From JBBRCE01 sp038205115 (GTDB taxonomy: Bacteria; Planctomycetota; Planctomycetia; Pirellulales; JBBRCE01): DNA of 7,363 nt. The stretch covers positions 1 through 7,363 of the forward strand of contig JBBRCE010000100.1 in the NCBI GenBank assembly GCA_038205115.1, given 5' to 3'. Numbering within the stretch: the first letter of the stretch is position 1; the number at the start of each line of letters is the position of its first letter. The notes under the pieces are model-generated. The model saw nothing but the letters and a program-made list of their open reading frames with translations. It searched no databases and was not told the origin of the DNA. Made by a program: the position numbers and the translations under genes. Shown piece by piece: positions 1 through 5,659 of this stretch.

Positions 1-1046
1 GAAAACGCCCCCTGTCGCAGCATATCGACGAATTCGAGAACTATTTGGCGAACAAAGGGGTTGGGCCGAAGCAAGTCAAATCGACGATCAGTATGCTCTC
101 GAAGATAGAGGCCGGATGTAAATGGAAATCGATCACGCACATCACGGCAAGTTCGGCGCTGACTTATTTAGGCGACTTACGCCGCAAGGGACGCAGCGCC
201 CAGACATACAATCACTATCTCAAGTCTGCCAAGCAATTTACTTGCTGGTTGGTCCGCGATCGCCGAACGCCGGCCGACGCTCTGGCCTTCGTCGCCAGGC
301 TCAACGTGGCCACTGATCGCCGTCATGACCGTCGAGCGCTTTCACCCGATGAATTCACTCGATTGGTTGAGGCGGCTCGCTCGGGAAAAAAGATCGAGGG
401 GATCAGTGGCCCAGATCGAGCGATGATGTATATCGTTGCCGCATGGACGGGCTTCCGCAAAGCCGAGTTGGGCAGTTTGACTCGCCAATCGCTTTGTCTG
501 GATGGCGATCCGCCTACGGCAACAATCGAGGCCTGCTACAGTAAACATCGCCGCCGCGATACTCAGGTCTTGCACCCGCAAGTTGTTAGCCTCGTCCGTG
601 AATGGTTGGCAACGAAGCGTTTCCTGAAGCCGAGTCAGCCATTATTTCCCGTTTCAGGTCGTGTGGCCGGCGGACGCGATCGCAAGACATACCTGATGAT
701 ACGGAAGGATTTGGAAGCGGCTCGCGTGAAGTGGCTCAAGGAGTCCGCAACAATCAGCGAAAGGCGTACGCGCGAAAAATCGGACTTCTTGGCTCACAAG
801 AACCACGCCGGCCGATTCGCAGATTTCCATAGCATGCGACACTTCTTTATCACCAGCCTCGAGCGGGCCGGCATTTCACCCAAGATGGCCCAGACCTTGG
901 CGCGTCACAGCGATATACGGTTGACGCTCGGCGTCTACACGCATGTCGGAATTCACGAACAGACCGCAGCCATCGGCGCACTGGCGGGACCAATCGCCAA
1001 CCTGGCGCCACCTGCCATGCCTCGCCGAGCGCACGTCGCCGGATAG
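1..1046 (+). CDS. Tyrosine recombinase/phage integrase, 5' end outside window
   Basis: Site-specific DNA recombinase of the tyrosine integrase (XerC/D-like) family, which cuts and rejoins DNA through a covalent phosphotyrosine. Numbering from the TTG at 45, the catalytic residues are all visible: Arg138 in TGFRKAEL, Lys167 in CYSKHRRR, His262 and Arg265 in HSMRH, His288 in LARHSD and Tyr298 in GVYTHV. The first ~95 residues resemble a SAM-like core-binding domain, and the catalytic domain covers about 98-305. The frame is open back to base 3 (codons for RPLSQHIDEFENY precede the TTG), so the TTG is not the true start and the gene begins left of the window. It ends at TAG 1044-1046, but the same frame stays open to 1403. 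The gene points towards tRNA-Arg, fitting an island integrase beside its attachment site. Family assignment is secure; the target site is inferred. Confidence 0.93.
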   Translation, partial: KRPLSQHIDEFENYLANKGVGPKQVKSTISMLSKIEAGCKWKSITHITASSALTYLGDLRRKGRSAQTYNHYLKSAKQFTCWLVRDRRTPADALAFVARLNVATDRRHDRRALSPDEFTRLVEAARSGKKIEGISGPDRAMMYIVAAWTGFRKAELGSLTRQSLCLDGDPPTATIEACYSKHRRRDTQVLHPQVVSLVREWLATKRFLKPSQPLFPVSGRVAGGRDRKTYLMIRKDLEAARVKWLKESATISERRTREKSDFLAHKNHAGRFADFHSMRHFFITSLERAGISPKMAQTLARHSDIRLTLGVYTHVGIHEQTAAIGALAGPIANLAPPAMPRRAHVAG

Positions 1047-1083
1047 GCGTTCGTCAAAAACGTCGTTTTCGGTCACCGTTTTG

Positions 1084-1134
1084 GGTGCTTCCCACGGTGC
1101 TCTATTTCCAACTTCGGTGCTCTCCACGGTGCTA
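1084..1134 (+). repeat. Four GGTGCT repeats downstream of the integrase
   Basis: GGTGCT occurs at 1084-1089, 1096-1101, 1116-1121 and 1129-1134, two of them in the wider context CACGGTGCT. If the integrase frame is extended past its stop, the last two copies are in frame and encode GALHGA. They could be remnants of a repetitive protein tail or short recombinase-binding repeats. Nothing visible separates these two readings. Confidence 0.45.
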
Positions 1135-1288
1135 TTCTATCTGCCGTATATGGGCGCGCTTTGCCGCAAGTTGCAATCAACCGACACAAAGGGAGCGGGC
1201 CGGGAGGCCGAAGGGGGACGCCCGAAGATCCAACACGGGCGAGAGATACGGCACGATTTGCCGCCAATGCGACCAAGTTGCCGAGTTT

Positions 1289-1300
1289 TGCAACGTTGCA
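1289..1300. repeat. Perfect 12-bp palindrome between integrase and tRNA
   Basis: TGCAACGTTGCA is a perfect dyad 19 bases beyond the 3' end of tRNA-Arg. On the tRNA strand it is followed by AAAAC, which is too few T residues for a convincing intrinsic terminator. It could be a protein-binding dyad near the attachment site. Confidence 0.4.
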
Positions 1301-1318
1301 GATGATTAAAACGCAAAG

Positions 1319-1392
1319 TATCCCCGGCTGGGCTCGAACCAGCAACCTTCGGCTTCGGAGGCCGACACTCTATCCAATTGAGCTACGGAGAC
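1319..1392 (-). tRNA. tRNA-Arg (anticodon CCG)
   Basis: The minus strand folds into a complete 74-nt cloverleaf. The acceptor stem is GTCTCCG with CGGGGAT (G-U at 1:72 and one internal T-G pair). The D arm is GCTC/GAGT with GG in the loop. The anticodon arm is TCGGC/GCCGA around loop CTCCGAA, giving anticodon CCG, which reads CGG (Arg). The variable region is AGGTT and the T arm is GCTGG-TTCGAGC-CCAGC. Discriminator A is at 1319 and CCA is not encoded. Its 3' end faces the integrase, as expected if the tRNA 3' half is the attachment site of an element lying to the left. No clear promoter was seen just upstream, so it may be transcribed together with the small gene at 1415-1823. Confidence 0.95.
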
Positions 1393-1397
1393 GTTTG

Positions 1398-1420
1398 CCG
1401 TAAAACGCTGTGTTTTACGG
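1398..1420. terminator. Perfect 9-bp inverted repeat between the small gene and tRNA-Arg
   Basis: CCGTAAAAC (1398-1406) and GTTTTACGG (1412-1420) are perfect complements around a 5-nt loop. Read on the plus strand, the hairpin is followed by a T-rich run (TGTTTTCTTG), which looks like an intrinsic terminator. Read on the minus strand, it lies between the small gene and the tRNA and has no T tract. It could end plus-strand transcription coming from the integrase side, or act as a processing hairpin ahead of the tRNA. Confidence 0.45.
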
Positions 1421-1451
1421 TGTTTTCTTGCGTTTCTTGCCCTTGCTTTCT

Positions 1452-1823
1452 TCACGACGATCCGCATCGATCGAGGGAGTTTTTCGGATACCAGCGGCCG
1501 AATCGGATACATAATTGGAAACCAGATTTACGGATCGACTTCCACGCACCGCTGCGCCGTCGGCCTCCGCACCCAGGCAACTGAGCCTGATCCCACTCGT
1601 CCTCAACCTTGCCCGCAAACACTTTGAAAGAGGTCGGAGAAGCGCCGTCGATCACCGACTTGCAACCGTAATTCACGAACGGACCATCAAGGCCCTTACC
1701 GAGCATGTACTCGGCAACTGTGCGAAACCTCAATATCTCGGCAGAAAATCGGCCTGCAAACTCAAGCAGGTCGGTCGCTTTGAGCCATTGAAGTTTCGAC
1801 TTTTCCGCATCGTTCGTTTCCAT
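1452..1823 (-). CDS. Small hypothetical protein, possibly frameshifted near its 3' end
   Basis: I do not recognise this 123-residue protein. The first ~85 residues look genuinely coding: a mixed-charge start (METNDAEKSKLQWLK), a helix-like stretch LLEFAGRFSAEILRF and an acidic AGKVEDEWDQAQ. No signal peptide or membrane segment is seen. After about residue 88 the composition becomes Arg/Gly/Ser-rich and less protein-like. The -1 neighbouring frame instead ends at 1415 with a basic tail, DADRREESKGKKRKKTP, typical of a real C-terminus. A single-base indel around 1520-1560 may therefore have changed the ending. ATG 1823 is the only good start. A GGAGG on the minus strand (1842-1846) lies about 18 nt upstream, which is too far for a normal ribosome site. 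tRNA-Arg follows on the same strand. Confidence 0.6.
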   Translation of the reverse strand: METNDAEKSKLQWLKATDLLEFAGRFSAEILRFRTVAEYMLGKGLDGPFVNYGCKSVIDGASPTSFKVFAGKVEDEWDQAQLPGCGGRRRSGAWKSIRKSGFQLCIRFGRWYPKNSLDRCGSS

Positions 1824-1923
1824 CGACTGCGATTGTAGCAGCCTCCGAAAGAATTCCGCAACTTCCCGTAAAGTTTCTTCGCTTTATTTGGCAATTACCC
1901 AGGCGCGATCAACGCTTGCCGGC

Positions 1924-1953
1924 ATTGTAACATCTGTGGAATTTACCAGTTAA
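1924..1953 (-). promoter_or_regulatory. Possible sigma-70-type promoter for the small hypothetical gene
   Basis: On the minus strand, TTAACT (1953-1948) and TACAAT (1929-1924) are separated by 18 nt. They resemble -35 and -10 boxes about 100 nt upstream of ATG 1823. This is a consensus match only; planctomycete promoters are poorly defined. Confidence 0.25.
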
Positions 1954-1999
1954 GTGGACAATCGCGTGCGACGAGTAAACATCGCGACGGATTGACAAA

Positions 2000-2425
2000 T
2001 CAGCGTGATCCGAATGAGCGGGCAAAACAAGTTGCAACCGCGACGAACTCACAATCCTCGACAACAGGCAAGAACAACTGCTGGCGATCCCCCAAGCCGC
2101 CGGCCGATTCGAGCTTGATCGACGTTGGTGGCAAAACCGGATCCATCAGGCGAACCGGCAGGAACTCCGGCGGCCGCGACCGGCGTGGCACCGGTCGTGA
2201 TGACTGCCGCGGCGGTTGGGCGCGGACTGTATCGCGACTTGGCAAGCTGCCTGCTGCAGTTCGTCTTCACGGCGGCCGATCTCCCGGCACCAAAGGTAAA
2301 ACGCCACCTCCGCCAGATTCTCATGCCGGCGCAACGCTCGCACGCTCAAGCCGCTACGCGTAAAACGCTTCACTGCCTCGCGCCACACAACAGTCCCTTC
2401 GCCGCGTCCGCACCTTCGTTGCCAT
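2000..2425 (-). pseudogene. IS66-family accessory protein TnpA (Orf1), multiply frameshifted
   Basis: Remnant of the small first gene of an IS66-type insertion sequence. The diagnostic core is in one frame (about 2220-2390): WREAVKRFTRSGLSVRAL, then RHENLAEVAFYLWCREIGRR, the helix-turn-helix-like region of IS66 TnpA. The start ATG 2423-2425 has an excellent ribosome site (AGGAGGAGG, 2428-2436), but its frame gives MATKVRTRRRDCCVARG and soon stops. A shift near 2375 restores WREAVKRF. Two more shifts are needed: first to TAAAVITTGATPVAAAG (about 2175-2215), then to PEFLPVRLMDPVLPPTSIKL (about 2100-2170), the typical C-terminal part. At least three indels make it inactive. No tnpB or tnpC follows. 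The gene is on the same strand as the TnpC relic at 6529-7095, but I cannot show that they come from one element. Confidence 0.85.
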
Positions 2426-2427
2426 CG

Positions 2428-2436
2428 ACCTCCTCC
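2428..2436 (-). promoter_or_regulatory. Strong Shine-Dalgarno of the IS66 tnpA relic
   Basis: The minus strand reads AGGAGGAGG followed by TCG-ATG, very close to the anti-SD complement. It fixes the original start at ATG 2425 even though the reading frame behind it is now broken. Confidence 0.6.
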
Positions 2437-2573
2437 TAGATTGAGATGGCCGCTAATTTGACGCATCACCCCGCAAGATCGAAGCTGTGACTCGGCGGAA
2501 CTCAAAAAGCCAAGACTGCCCCTGCGGACGGTGGGCTCGCTCTGCGCCTCGGTGCCTCGCCCGCCGCCGCAAA

Positions 2574-2604
2574 CTTAACCGGACAACGATTAGTTAAGGT
2601 CCGG
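2574..2604. repeat. Two interleaved inverted repeats
   Basis: CTTAAC (2574-2579) is complementary to GTTAAG (2593-2598), and CGGAC (2580-2584) is complementary to GTCCG (2599-2603). The order is a, b, 8-nt spacer, a', b', so each pair is separated by the other. A related string, TTAAGTGGACAATCG, occurs at 1950-1964 on the other side of the IS66 relic in the same orientation. The pair could be old insertion-sequence end sequence. Confidence 0.5.
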
Positions 2605-3019
2605 CAATGACAGCAGCAGGGTGGTGACGGGGCGCAGGCGTGTTTTCATTTCCTGTTTCCCATGTGCGAAATCAAGCGAGAATCGTTGTCATCACACCGC
2701 CTTGTGCGGGCCGAAGGCAATGCCATCGAATAAAACTCTTCGATTCTGCTTGCTCGGTGCCAATTTAAGTGTGGCAGCGATAGACTCTACTTTGGCGATG
2801 ATTATCGGGTTGGGCGTCGTATCGTTTATGGTGTCGGCAAAGACGTTCTGTCAAAGAACTATTAGAAATATCGCAAGCGGTCACGGTAAAACCGCGAGTT
2901 TTCTTGATGGATTATCAGTGCCCAGCGCGAGGGCATTTCTCATGATGTGGCGAGATCCGTTTTCTAGTTTTGCATTTTGCGACGAGGCGATTCCGGCTGT
3001 TCGTCTTCGTCAGAGCCGG

Positions 3020-3229
3020 CCTAGGCCTTAAACCAGCGTATTCACCTAGATTTTGTAGCTCGAAATCGAGAAAAACACCGTGTTTTCTAGCGCAAAATCG
3101 TGCTAGCGTGCAGGGCGATCGCGCTCACCTGAAATCGCTTTCTCTCTGAAGATGAATTGTTCACAAATGCCGAGAAAATAAGCCTCAAAACGATTCTGCT
3201 AGCAAGAATACGCTGGTTTAAGGCCTAGG
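3020..3229. mobile_element. 210-bp MITE-like element with perfect 24-bp terminal inverted repeats
   Basis: Bases 3020-3043 are the exact reverse complement of 3206-3229 (24 of 24). The outer ends read CCTAGGCCTTAAACC and GGTTTAAGGCCTAGG. CTAG at both tips (3021-3024 and 3225-3228) could be a palindromic target duplication, which leaves a 200-bp element with 20-bp repeats. The 162-bp interior has no gene but holds further dyads: AAAACAC/GTGTTTT (3072-3078, 3080-3086), CTAGC/GCTAG (3087-3091, 3102-3106) and GCGATCGC (3115-3122). Small, non-coding and fully bounded by inverted repeats, it fits a non-autonomous transposable element. A long-stem transcript end shared by flanking genes is the alternative. 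It overlaps the sulfatase stop codon, and an insertion at CTAG would leave that stop intact. Confidence 0.65.
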
Positions 3230-4691
3230 GGGTCATCTTTTTGAGCATCCGCTCATCGGGGCCGCCGCCGAATTGTTTCCAGTACAGTTCCTTCATCGGA
3301 TTGATCTTAGGCACATTGGTGACGTTTTCGTTCACGAGGAGCGGCTGAACATCGGCCCACCATTTCTCGTAGGCGGCGCGGAGTTTCGCGGCCACCTCGG
3401 GATGCTCGGCAATGACATTTTTTGTCTCGCCGGGGTCGGCTTGGAGGTCGTAGAGTTTTGCGTTTTCCACGAGCGTGTAGCGCGAATTTTGAATGGCGCA
3501 GTCGCGGTATTTGGATTCCTCACTCTTGCCCTTCGCCCAGCGCCCAACGTGGTGTACCAGTATGCGGTCCGACAACTCCGCCTGCGGATTTTTCAGCAGA
3601 GGCAGCAGGCTGTGACCCTCGACCTGATGTTTGGCTTCGTCCGATAGCGTCGCGCCGGTGATTTCTGCGAGCGTAGGGAAGATATCGAGGTGCGCGCTGA
3701 GTGCGGCGCATTCCTTGCCGCCTGGAATGCCGCCCTCAGGCCAGCGGAAGAAGGCCGGAGAGCGTGTGCCGCCCTGATACGGCGTGCCTTTACTGCCGCG
3801 CATGCCAGCGTTAAAGAATTCAGTAGCATCTGGCTGGCCACCGTTATCGGTGCCGATAAAGATGACCAATGTATTCTCCGCGAGATTCCAGTCTTTGAGC
3901 TTCGCAAGCAGCTTGCCGAAGTTCGTGTCGATGTTCTCGTTCATGCCATAGAACTTGGCCAAAGCCTCGCTGACGCCGGGCTTGCCGAGATACGGTTGGT
4001 AATATTCTTTGGGCACAACGCGCGGCGAGTGCGAGGAATTGAGCGGGATGTAAGCGAAGAAGGGTTGCTTCTCTGTGCGTTTGGCGTCCATCCACTTGAT
4101 GGCCTGGGAGAAGAACAGATCGGTGCAATAGCCCGTGGTCTTCTCCCACTTGCCATTGTGCCAGAGCGCGGGATTGACGTTGGTGTTGCCCGGCGCGTCG
4201 CCGCACGAGCCGGGATAGGTTTGCCCGATGCCGCCGCCGCCGTGGATATAGACTTCGTCGAAACCGCGGCTCTCGGGGCGATAAGCCTCTTCGTCGCCGA
4301 GATGCCACTTGCCGAAAATGCCGGTGGTGTAACCGACCGTCTTGAGCATCTGCGGCAGCGTGAACGTTTTCAGGCTCATCCGCTCACGCTCCAGGATGGT
4401 GTGCGTGACGCCGTTCTTGAACTCATGCCGCCCGCTCATCAAGGCCGAGCGGCAGGGCGCGCACGTGGGGCTGACGTGGAATTGCGTGAAGAGCAAGCTT
4501 TCCTTTTTGAAAGCATCCACTGCAGGGGTGCGCGTGATGGGATTGCCTAGGCAGGCGTAGTCACCGTAGCCGAGGTCGTCGGGCATCACAAGGATGATGT
4601 TGGGCTTTTGCTGGGAATTGGCTGACTCGGCCTTCGTCGGAATGAACGCCAGACAAAGCAATAGGACAAATGTTATGGCGCGGGTGTTCAT
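3225..4691 (-). CDS. Secreted formylglycine-dependent sulfatase (arylsulfatase family, S1)
   Basis: A 488-residue hydrolase that removes sulfate esters, probably from sulfated polysaccharides outside the cytoplasm. A Sec signal peptide (MNTRAITFVLLLCLAFIPTKAES, about 1-24) is followed by the sulfatase core. Visible residues are the metal-binding Asp38-Asp39 (MPDDLGYGDY), the CxPxR maturation motif CAPCR (Cys77 becomes formylglycine; Arg81), Lys128 and His130 in GKWHLGD, His221, Asp282-Asn283 in GTDNGG, and Lys301 in GSKGTPYQGG. Length and order match the family, and no break is seen, so it is likely functional. I chose ATG 4691 because it starts the signal peptide directly. An upstream ATG at 4748 overlaps the preceding stop as ATGA and would add 19 residues; coupling from there is possible. 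No strong ribosome site precedes either. The exact substrate cannot be told from sequence alone. Confidence 0.95.
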   Translation of the reverse strand: MNTRAITFVLLLCLAFIPTKAESANSQQKPNIILVMPDDLGYGDYACLGNPITRTPAVDAFKKESLLFTQFHVSPTCAPCRSALMSGRHEFKNGVTHTILERERMSLKTFTLPQMLKTVGYTTGIFGKWHLGDEEAYRPESRGFDEVYIHGGGGIGQTYPGSCGDAPGNTNVNPALWHNGKWEKTTGYCTDLFFSQAIKWMDAKRTEKQPFFAYIPLNSSHSPRVVPKEYYQPYLGKPGVSEALAKFYGMNENIDTNFGKLLAKLKDWNLAENTLVIFIGTDNGGQPDATEFFNAGMRGSKGTPYQGGTRSPAFFRWPEGGIPGGKECAALSAHLDIFPTLAEITGATLSDEAKHQVEGHSLLPLLKNPQAELSDRILVHHVGRWAKGKSEESKYRDCAIQNSRYTLVENAKLYDLQADPGETKNVIAEHPEVAAKLRAAYEKWWADVQPLLVNENVTNVPKINPMKELYWKQFGGGPDERMLKKMTP

Positions 4692-4744
4692 GGTGTGGTG
4701 AGTTTCCAGTAGTTGCGATGTGGTGGCGAGTGCCGGATTATGAC

Positions 4745-5011
4745 TCATTGAGCCGCGTCCGCCGCTTTTCGATCCGCTTTGGTGCCAATGTTGAAATCGA
4801 GCACCACGTTCTTGTGCCCCGGATAGGTGATCACCGCCTTGGAACCGCCGTACACCATTGATGTAAACGGCGAGTCGAAGGTCTTCGGCGGGTTCAAGTT
4901 TACGAATGTTCCGTTGATACACGGCGGTTGAGTGCCTTTTGTCCAGTATTCGTACGCATCCTTGGAGTCGGCGGCATAAGTGAGTTTGCCGTCGGCGAAG
5001 TCGAAGCGTTT
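4745..5011 (-). pseudogene. C-terminal remnant of an unrecognised gene upstream of the sulfatase
   Basis: An open frame of about 88 codons reads RFDFADGKLTYAADSKDAYE and ends VLDFNIGTKADRKAADAAQ. It looks like real protein, rich in Thr, Asn, Pro and aromatic residues, probably beta-structured. I do not recognise the family. Its upstream part is lost: at 5012 it joins sequence shared with the ISAs1 end at 5553, so the frame's apparent start (MRLPCK) is insertion-sequence sequence. The stop (4745-4747) lies 53 bases before the sulfatase ATG 4691 and overlaps the alternative ATG 4748, so both genes were probably in one operon. A role in polysaccharide handling would fit the context but is only inferred. 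Confidence 0.7.
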
Positions 5012-5083
5012 GCACGGCAAACGCATCGACTTACCTGCAGTATTTCAAGGGACAGGAATTAATCAAGGGGCCTTGCCCGAATG
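5012..5083 (+). repeat. Orphan left end of an ISAs1-type insertion sequence (repeat copy 1)
   Basis: This 72-bp segment matches 5553-5625 in blocks: GCACGGCAAACGCATC (16 of 16), AGTATTTCAAG, and AATCAAGGGGCCTTGCC followed after one base by GAATG. The spacers between blocks differ. Copy 2 lies directly upstream of an ISAs1 transposase, so copy 1 should be the same kind of end. CACGGCAAACGCATC also resembles ISAs1 terminal repeats as I remember them. Here no transposase follows, only the 3' end of an IS4 gene on the opposite strand. The segment cuts off the gene at 4745-5011. Confidence 0.7.
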
Positions 5084-5103
5084 GCATGAACTTAAGTCGC
5101 AAG

Positions 5104-5552
5104 TCATTGTTTGGCAAGTTGTTTGCTTAGCTGGCGCCGAGGGACTTTCATCAGCGGGTACTGTTTGGCGCGACCTTTGCGGACGCGGGGCTCGTTGCGG
5201 TTGGGACGCAGCGGATTCACGCACAAATCCAACGGCGCGCGAACGGCGTGTGGCGAGGCCAGCCAGCGGAGCGCGGCCACAAAGCTGATGCGGGCCTGCG
5301 GCACCTGTTGCTCGTGCTCGGCCGCGAGCATCACCAGTCGCACCAAGTTGTAAACCAGCGCATACATGTCGAGTTCCTTCTTCACGCCGTCCCTGGTGTG
5401 GCAGTGCAGCACGTCCATCCGCATGTCGTTTTCAGATGCCCGAAGTTGGTTTCAATTCCCCAACGCGTCTTGTTGAGTGCAGCCAAGTCTTCGGCCGGAT
5501 ATTCGACCGGGTCGATCAGTGTGGTGACCAGCGTGATGTGACGCGTGCGACG
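5104..5552 (-). pseudogene. IS4-family transposase, C-terminal part only, frameshifted
   Basis: The C-terminal segment of a DDE transposase of IS4 type. On the minus strand it begins RTRHITLVTTLIDPVEYPAE and passes the motif carrying the catalytic Glu (KTRWGIETNFGHLKTT). It then needs a one-base shift near 5424 to continue MDVLHCHTRDGVKKELDMYA, LVYNLVRLVMLAAEHEQQVP and the basic tail PRRQLSKQLAKQ, with TGA at 5104-5106. The half carrying the two catalytic Asp residues is missing, because the gene is cut at 5552/5553 by the ISAs1 end. It cannot be active. It is one layer of a nested insertion series. Confidence 0.88.
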
Positions 5553-5625
5553 GCACGGCAAACGCATCTTAATTAGCTGTAGTATTTCAAGCGAGTTGAA
5601 AGAATCAAGGGGCCTTGCCTGAATG
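5553..5625 (+). repeat. Left end of the ISAs1 element (repeat copy 2)
   Basis: Second copy of the 72-bp end at 5012-5083, 35 bases upstream of the ISAs1 transposase start. It begins GCACGGCAAACGCATC directly after the truncated IS4 gene. It contains CAAGG-GG-CCTTG, a short dyad conserved in both copies. The matching right end is not found in the window, in keeping with the 3' truncation of this element. Confidence 0.7.
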
Positions 5626-5648
5626 ACTGTGGGGAACACGTTTTCCAC

Positions 5649-5652
5649 GGAG
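5649..5652 (+). promoter_or_regulatory. Ribosome binding site deciding the ISAs1 transposase start
   Basis: GGAG followed by ATATTTT and ATG 5660 gives a seven-base spacing. It supports start 5660 over ATG 5623, which has no comparably placed site. Confidence 0.5.
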
Positions 5653-5659
5653 ATATTTT

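Larger units (their letters stand above)
1047..1403 (+). other. In-frame open extension of the integrase past its TAG, running through the tRNA gene
   Basis: After TAG at 1044-1046 there are 118 sense codons in the integrase frame before TAA at 1401-1403. The extension has a stretch rich in Gly, Arg and Thr (GSGPGGRRGTPEDPTRARD) and ends over the antisense of tRNA-Arg (WARTSNLRLRRPTLY). From memory of the family, planctomycete integrases often have long low-complexity C-terminal tails that end inside the neighbouring tRNA. This could therefore be a former tail cut by a nonsense mutation, a readthrough tail, or non-coding DNA that is open by chance. Otherwise the stretch 1047-1318 contains only short repeats and palindromes. 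Confidence 0.4.
2426..3019. other. Long stretch without a recognisable gene
   Basis: About 600 bases with no convincing gene. Positions 2426-2570 are GC-rich and may include the left end of the degraded IS66 element. Positions 2574-2604 hold interleaved inverted repeats. From about 2650 the sequence is more AT-rich. A 136-codon plus-strand open frame (GTG 2621 to TAA 3029-3031) has no ribosome site, no recognisable domain and an irregular composition with many Cys, Arg and Ser residues. It ends inside the inverted repeat of the neighbouring element, so I regard it as probably non-coding. Confidence 0.6.

Noticed and set aside
1084..1134. GGTGCT repeats as integrase arm-binding sites
   Set aside because: They are short, unevenly spaced and degenerate, and two fit a protein-coding repeat in the extended frame equally well. 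They are kept as a repeat only.
1306..1512. 68-codon minus-strand frame ending SVAQLDRVSASEAEGCWFEPSRG
   Set aside because: This is the familiar false protein made by translating a tRNA-Arg gene; the tRNA cloverleaf explains the sequence.
2825..2854. TTGACA plus a TATAAT-like CATAAA on the minus strand
   Set aside because: The -10 match is weak, the spacing is 18, and no minus-strand gene follows for about 400 bases.
2621..3031. 136-codon plus-strand open frame starting GTG
   Set aside because: It has no ribosome site, no recognisable domain and an uneven composition, and its stop lies inside the terminal repeat of the neighbouring element. It is mentioned only under the gene-free stretch.
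3690..4550. 286-codon plus-strand open frame antisense to the sulfatase
   Set aside because: It is a shadow of codon bias in the sulfatase, with no family motif or ribosome site, whereas the sulfatase carries all its catalytic motifs.
5553..5568. The codons for RLPC reading into RTRHITLVTT as native IS4 transposase
   Set aside because: They fit the IS4 family loosely, but the same 16 bases begin the repeat at 5012, where no IS4 gene follows, so they belong to the insertion-sequence end.
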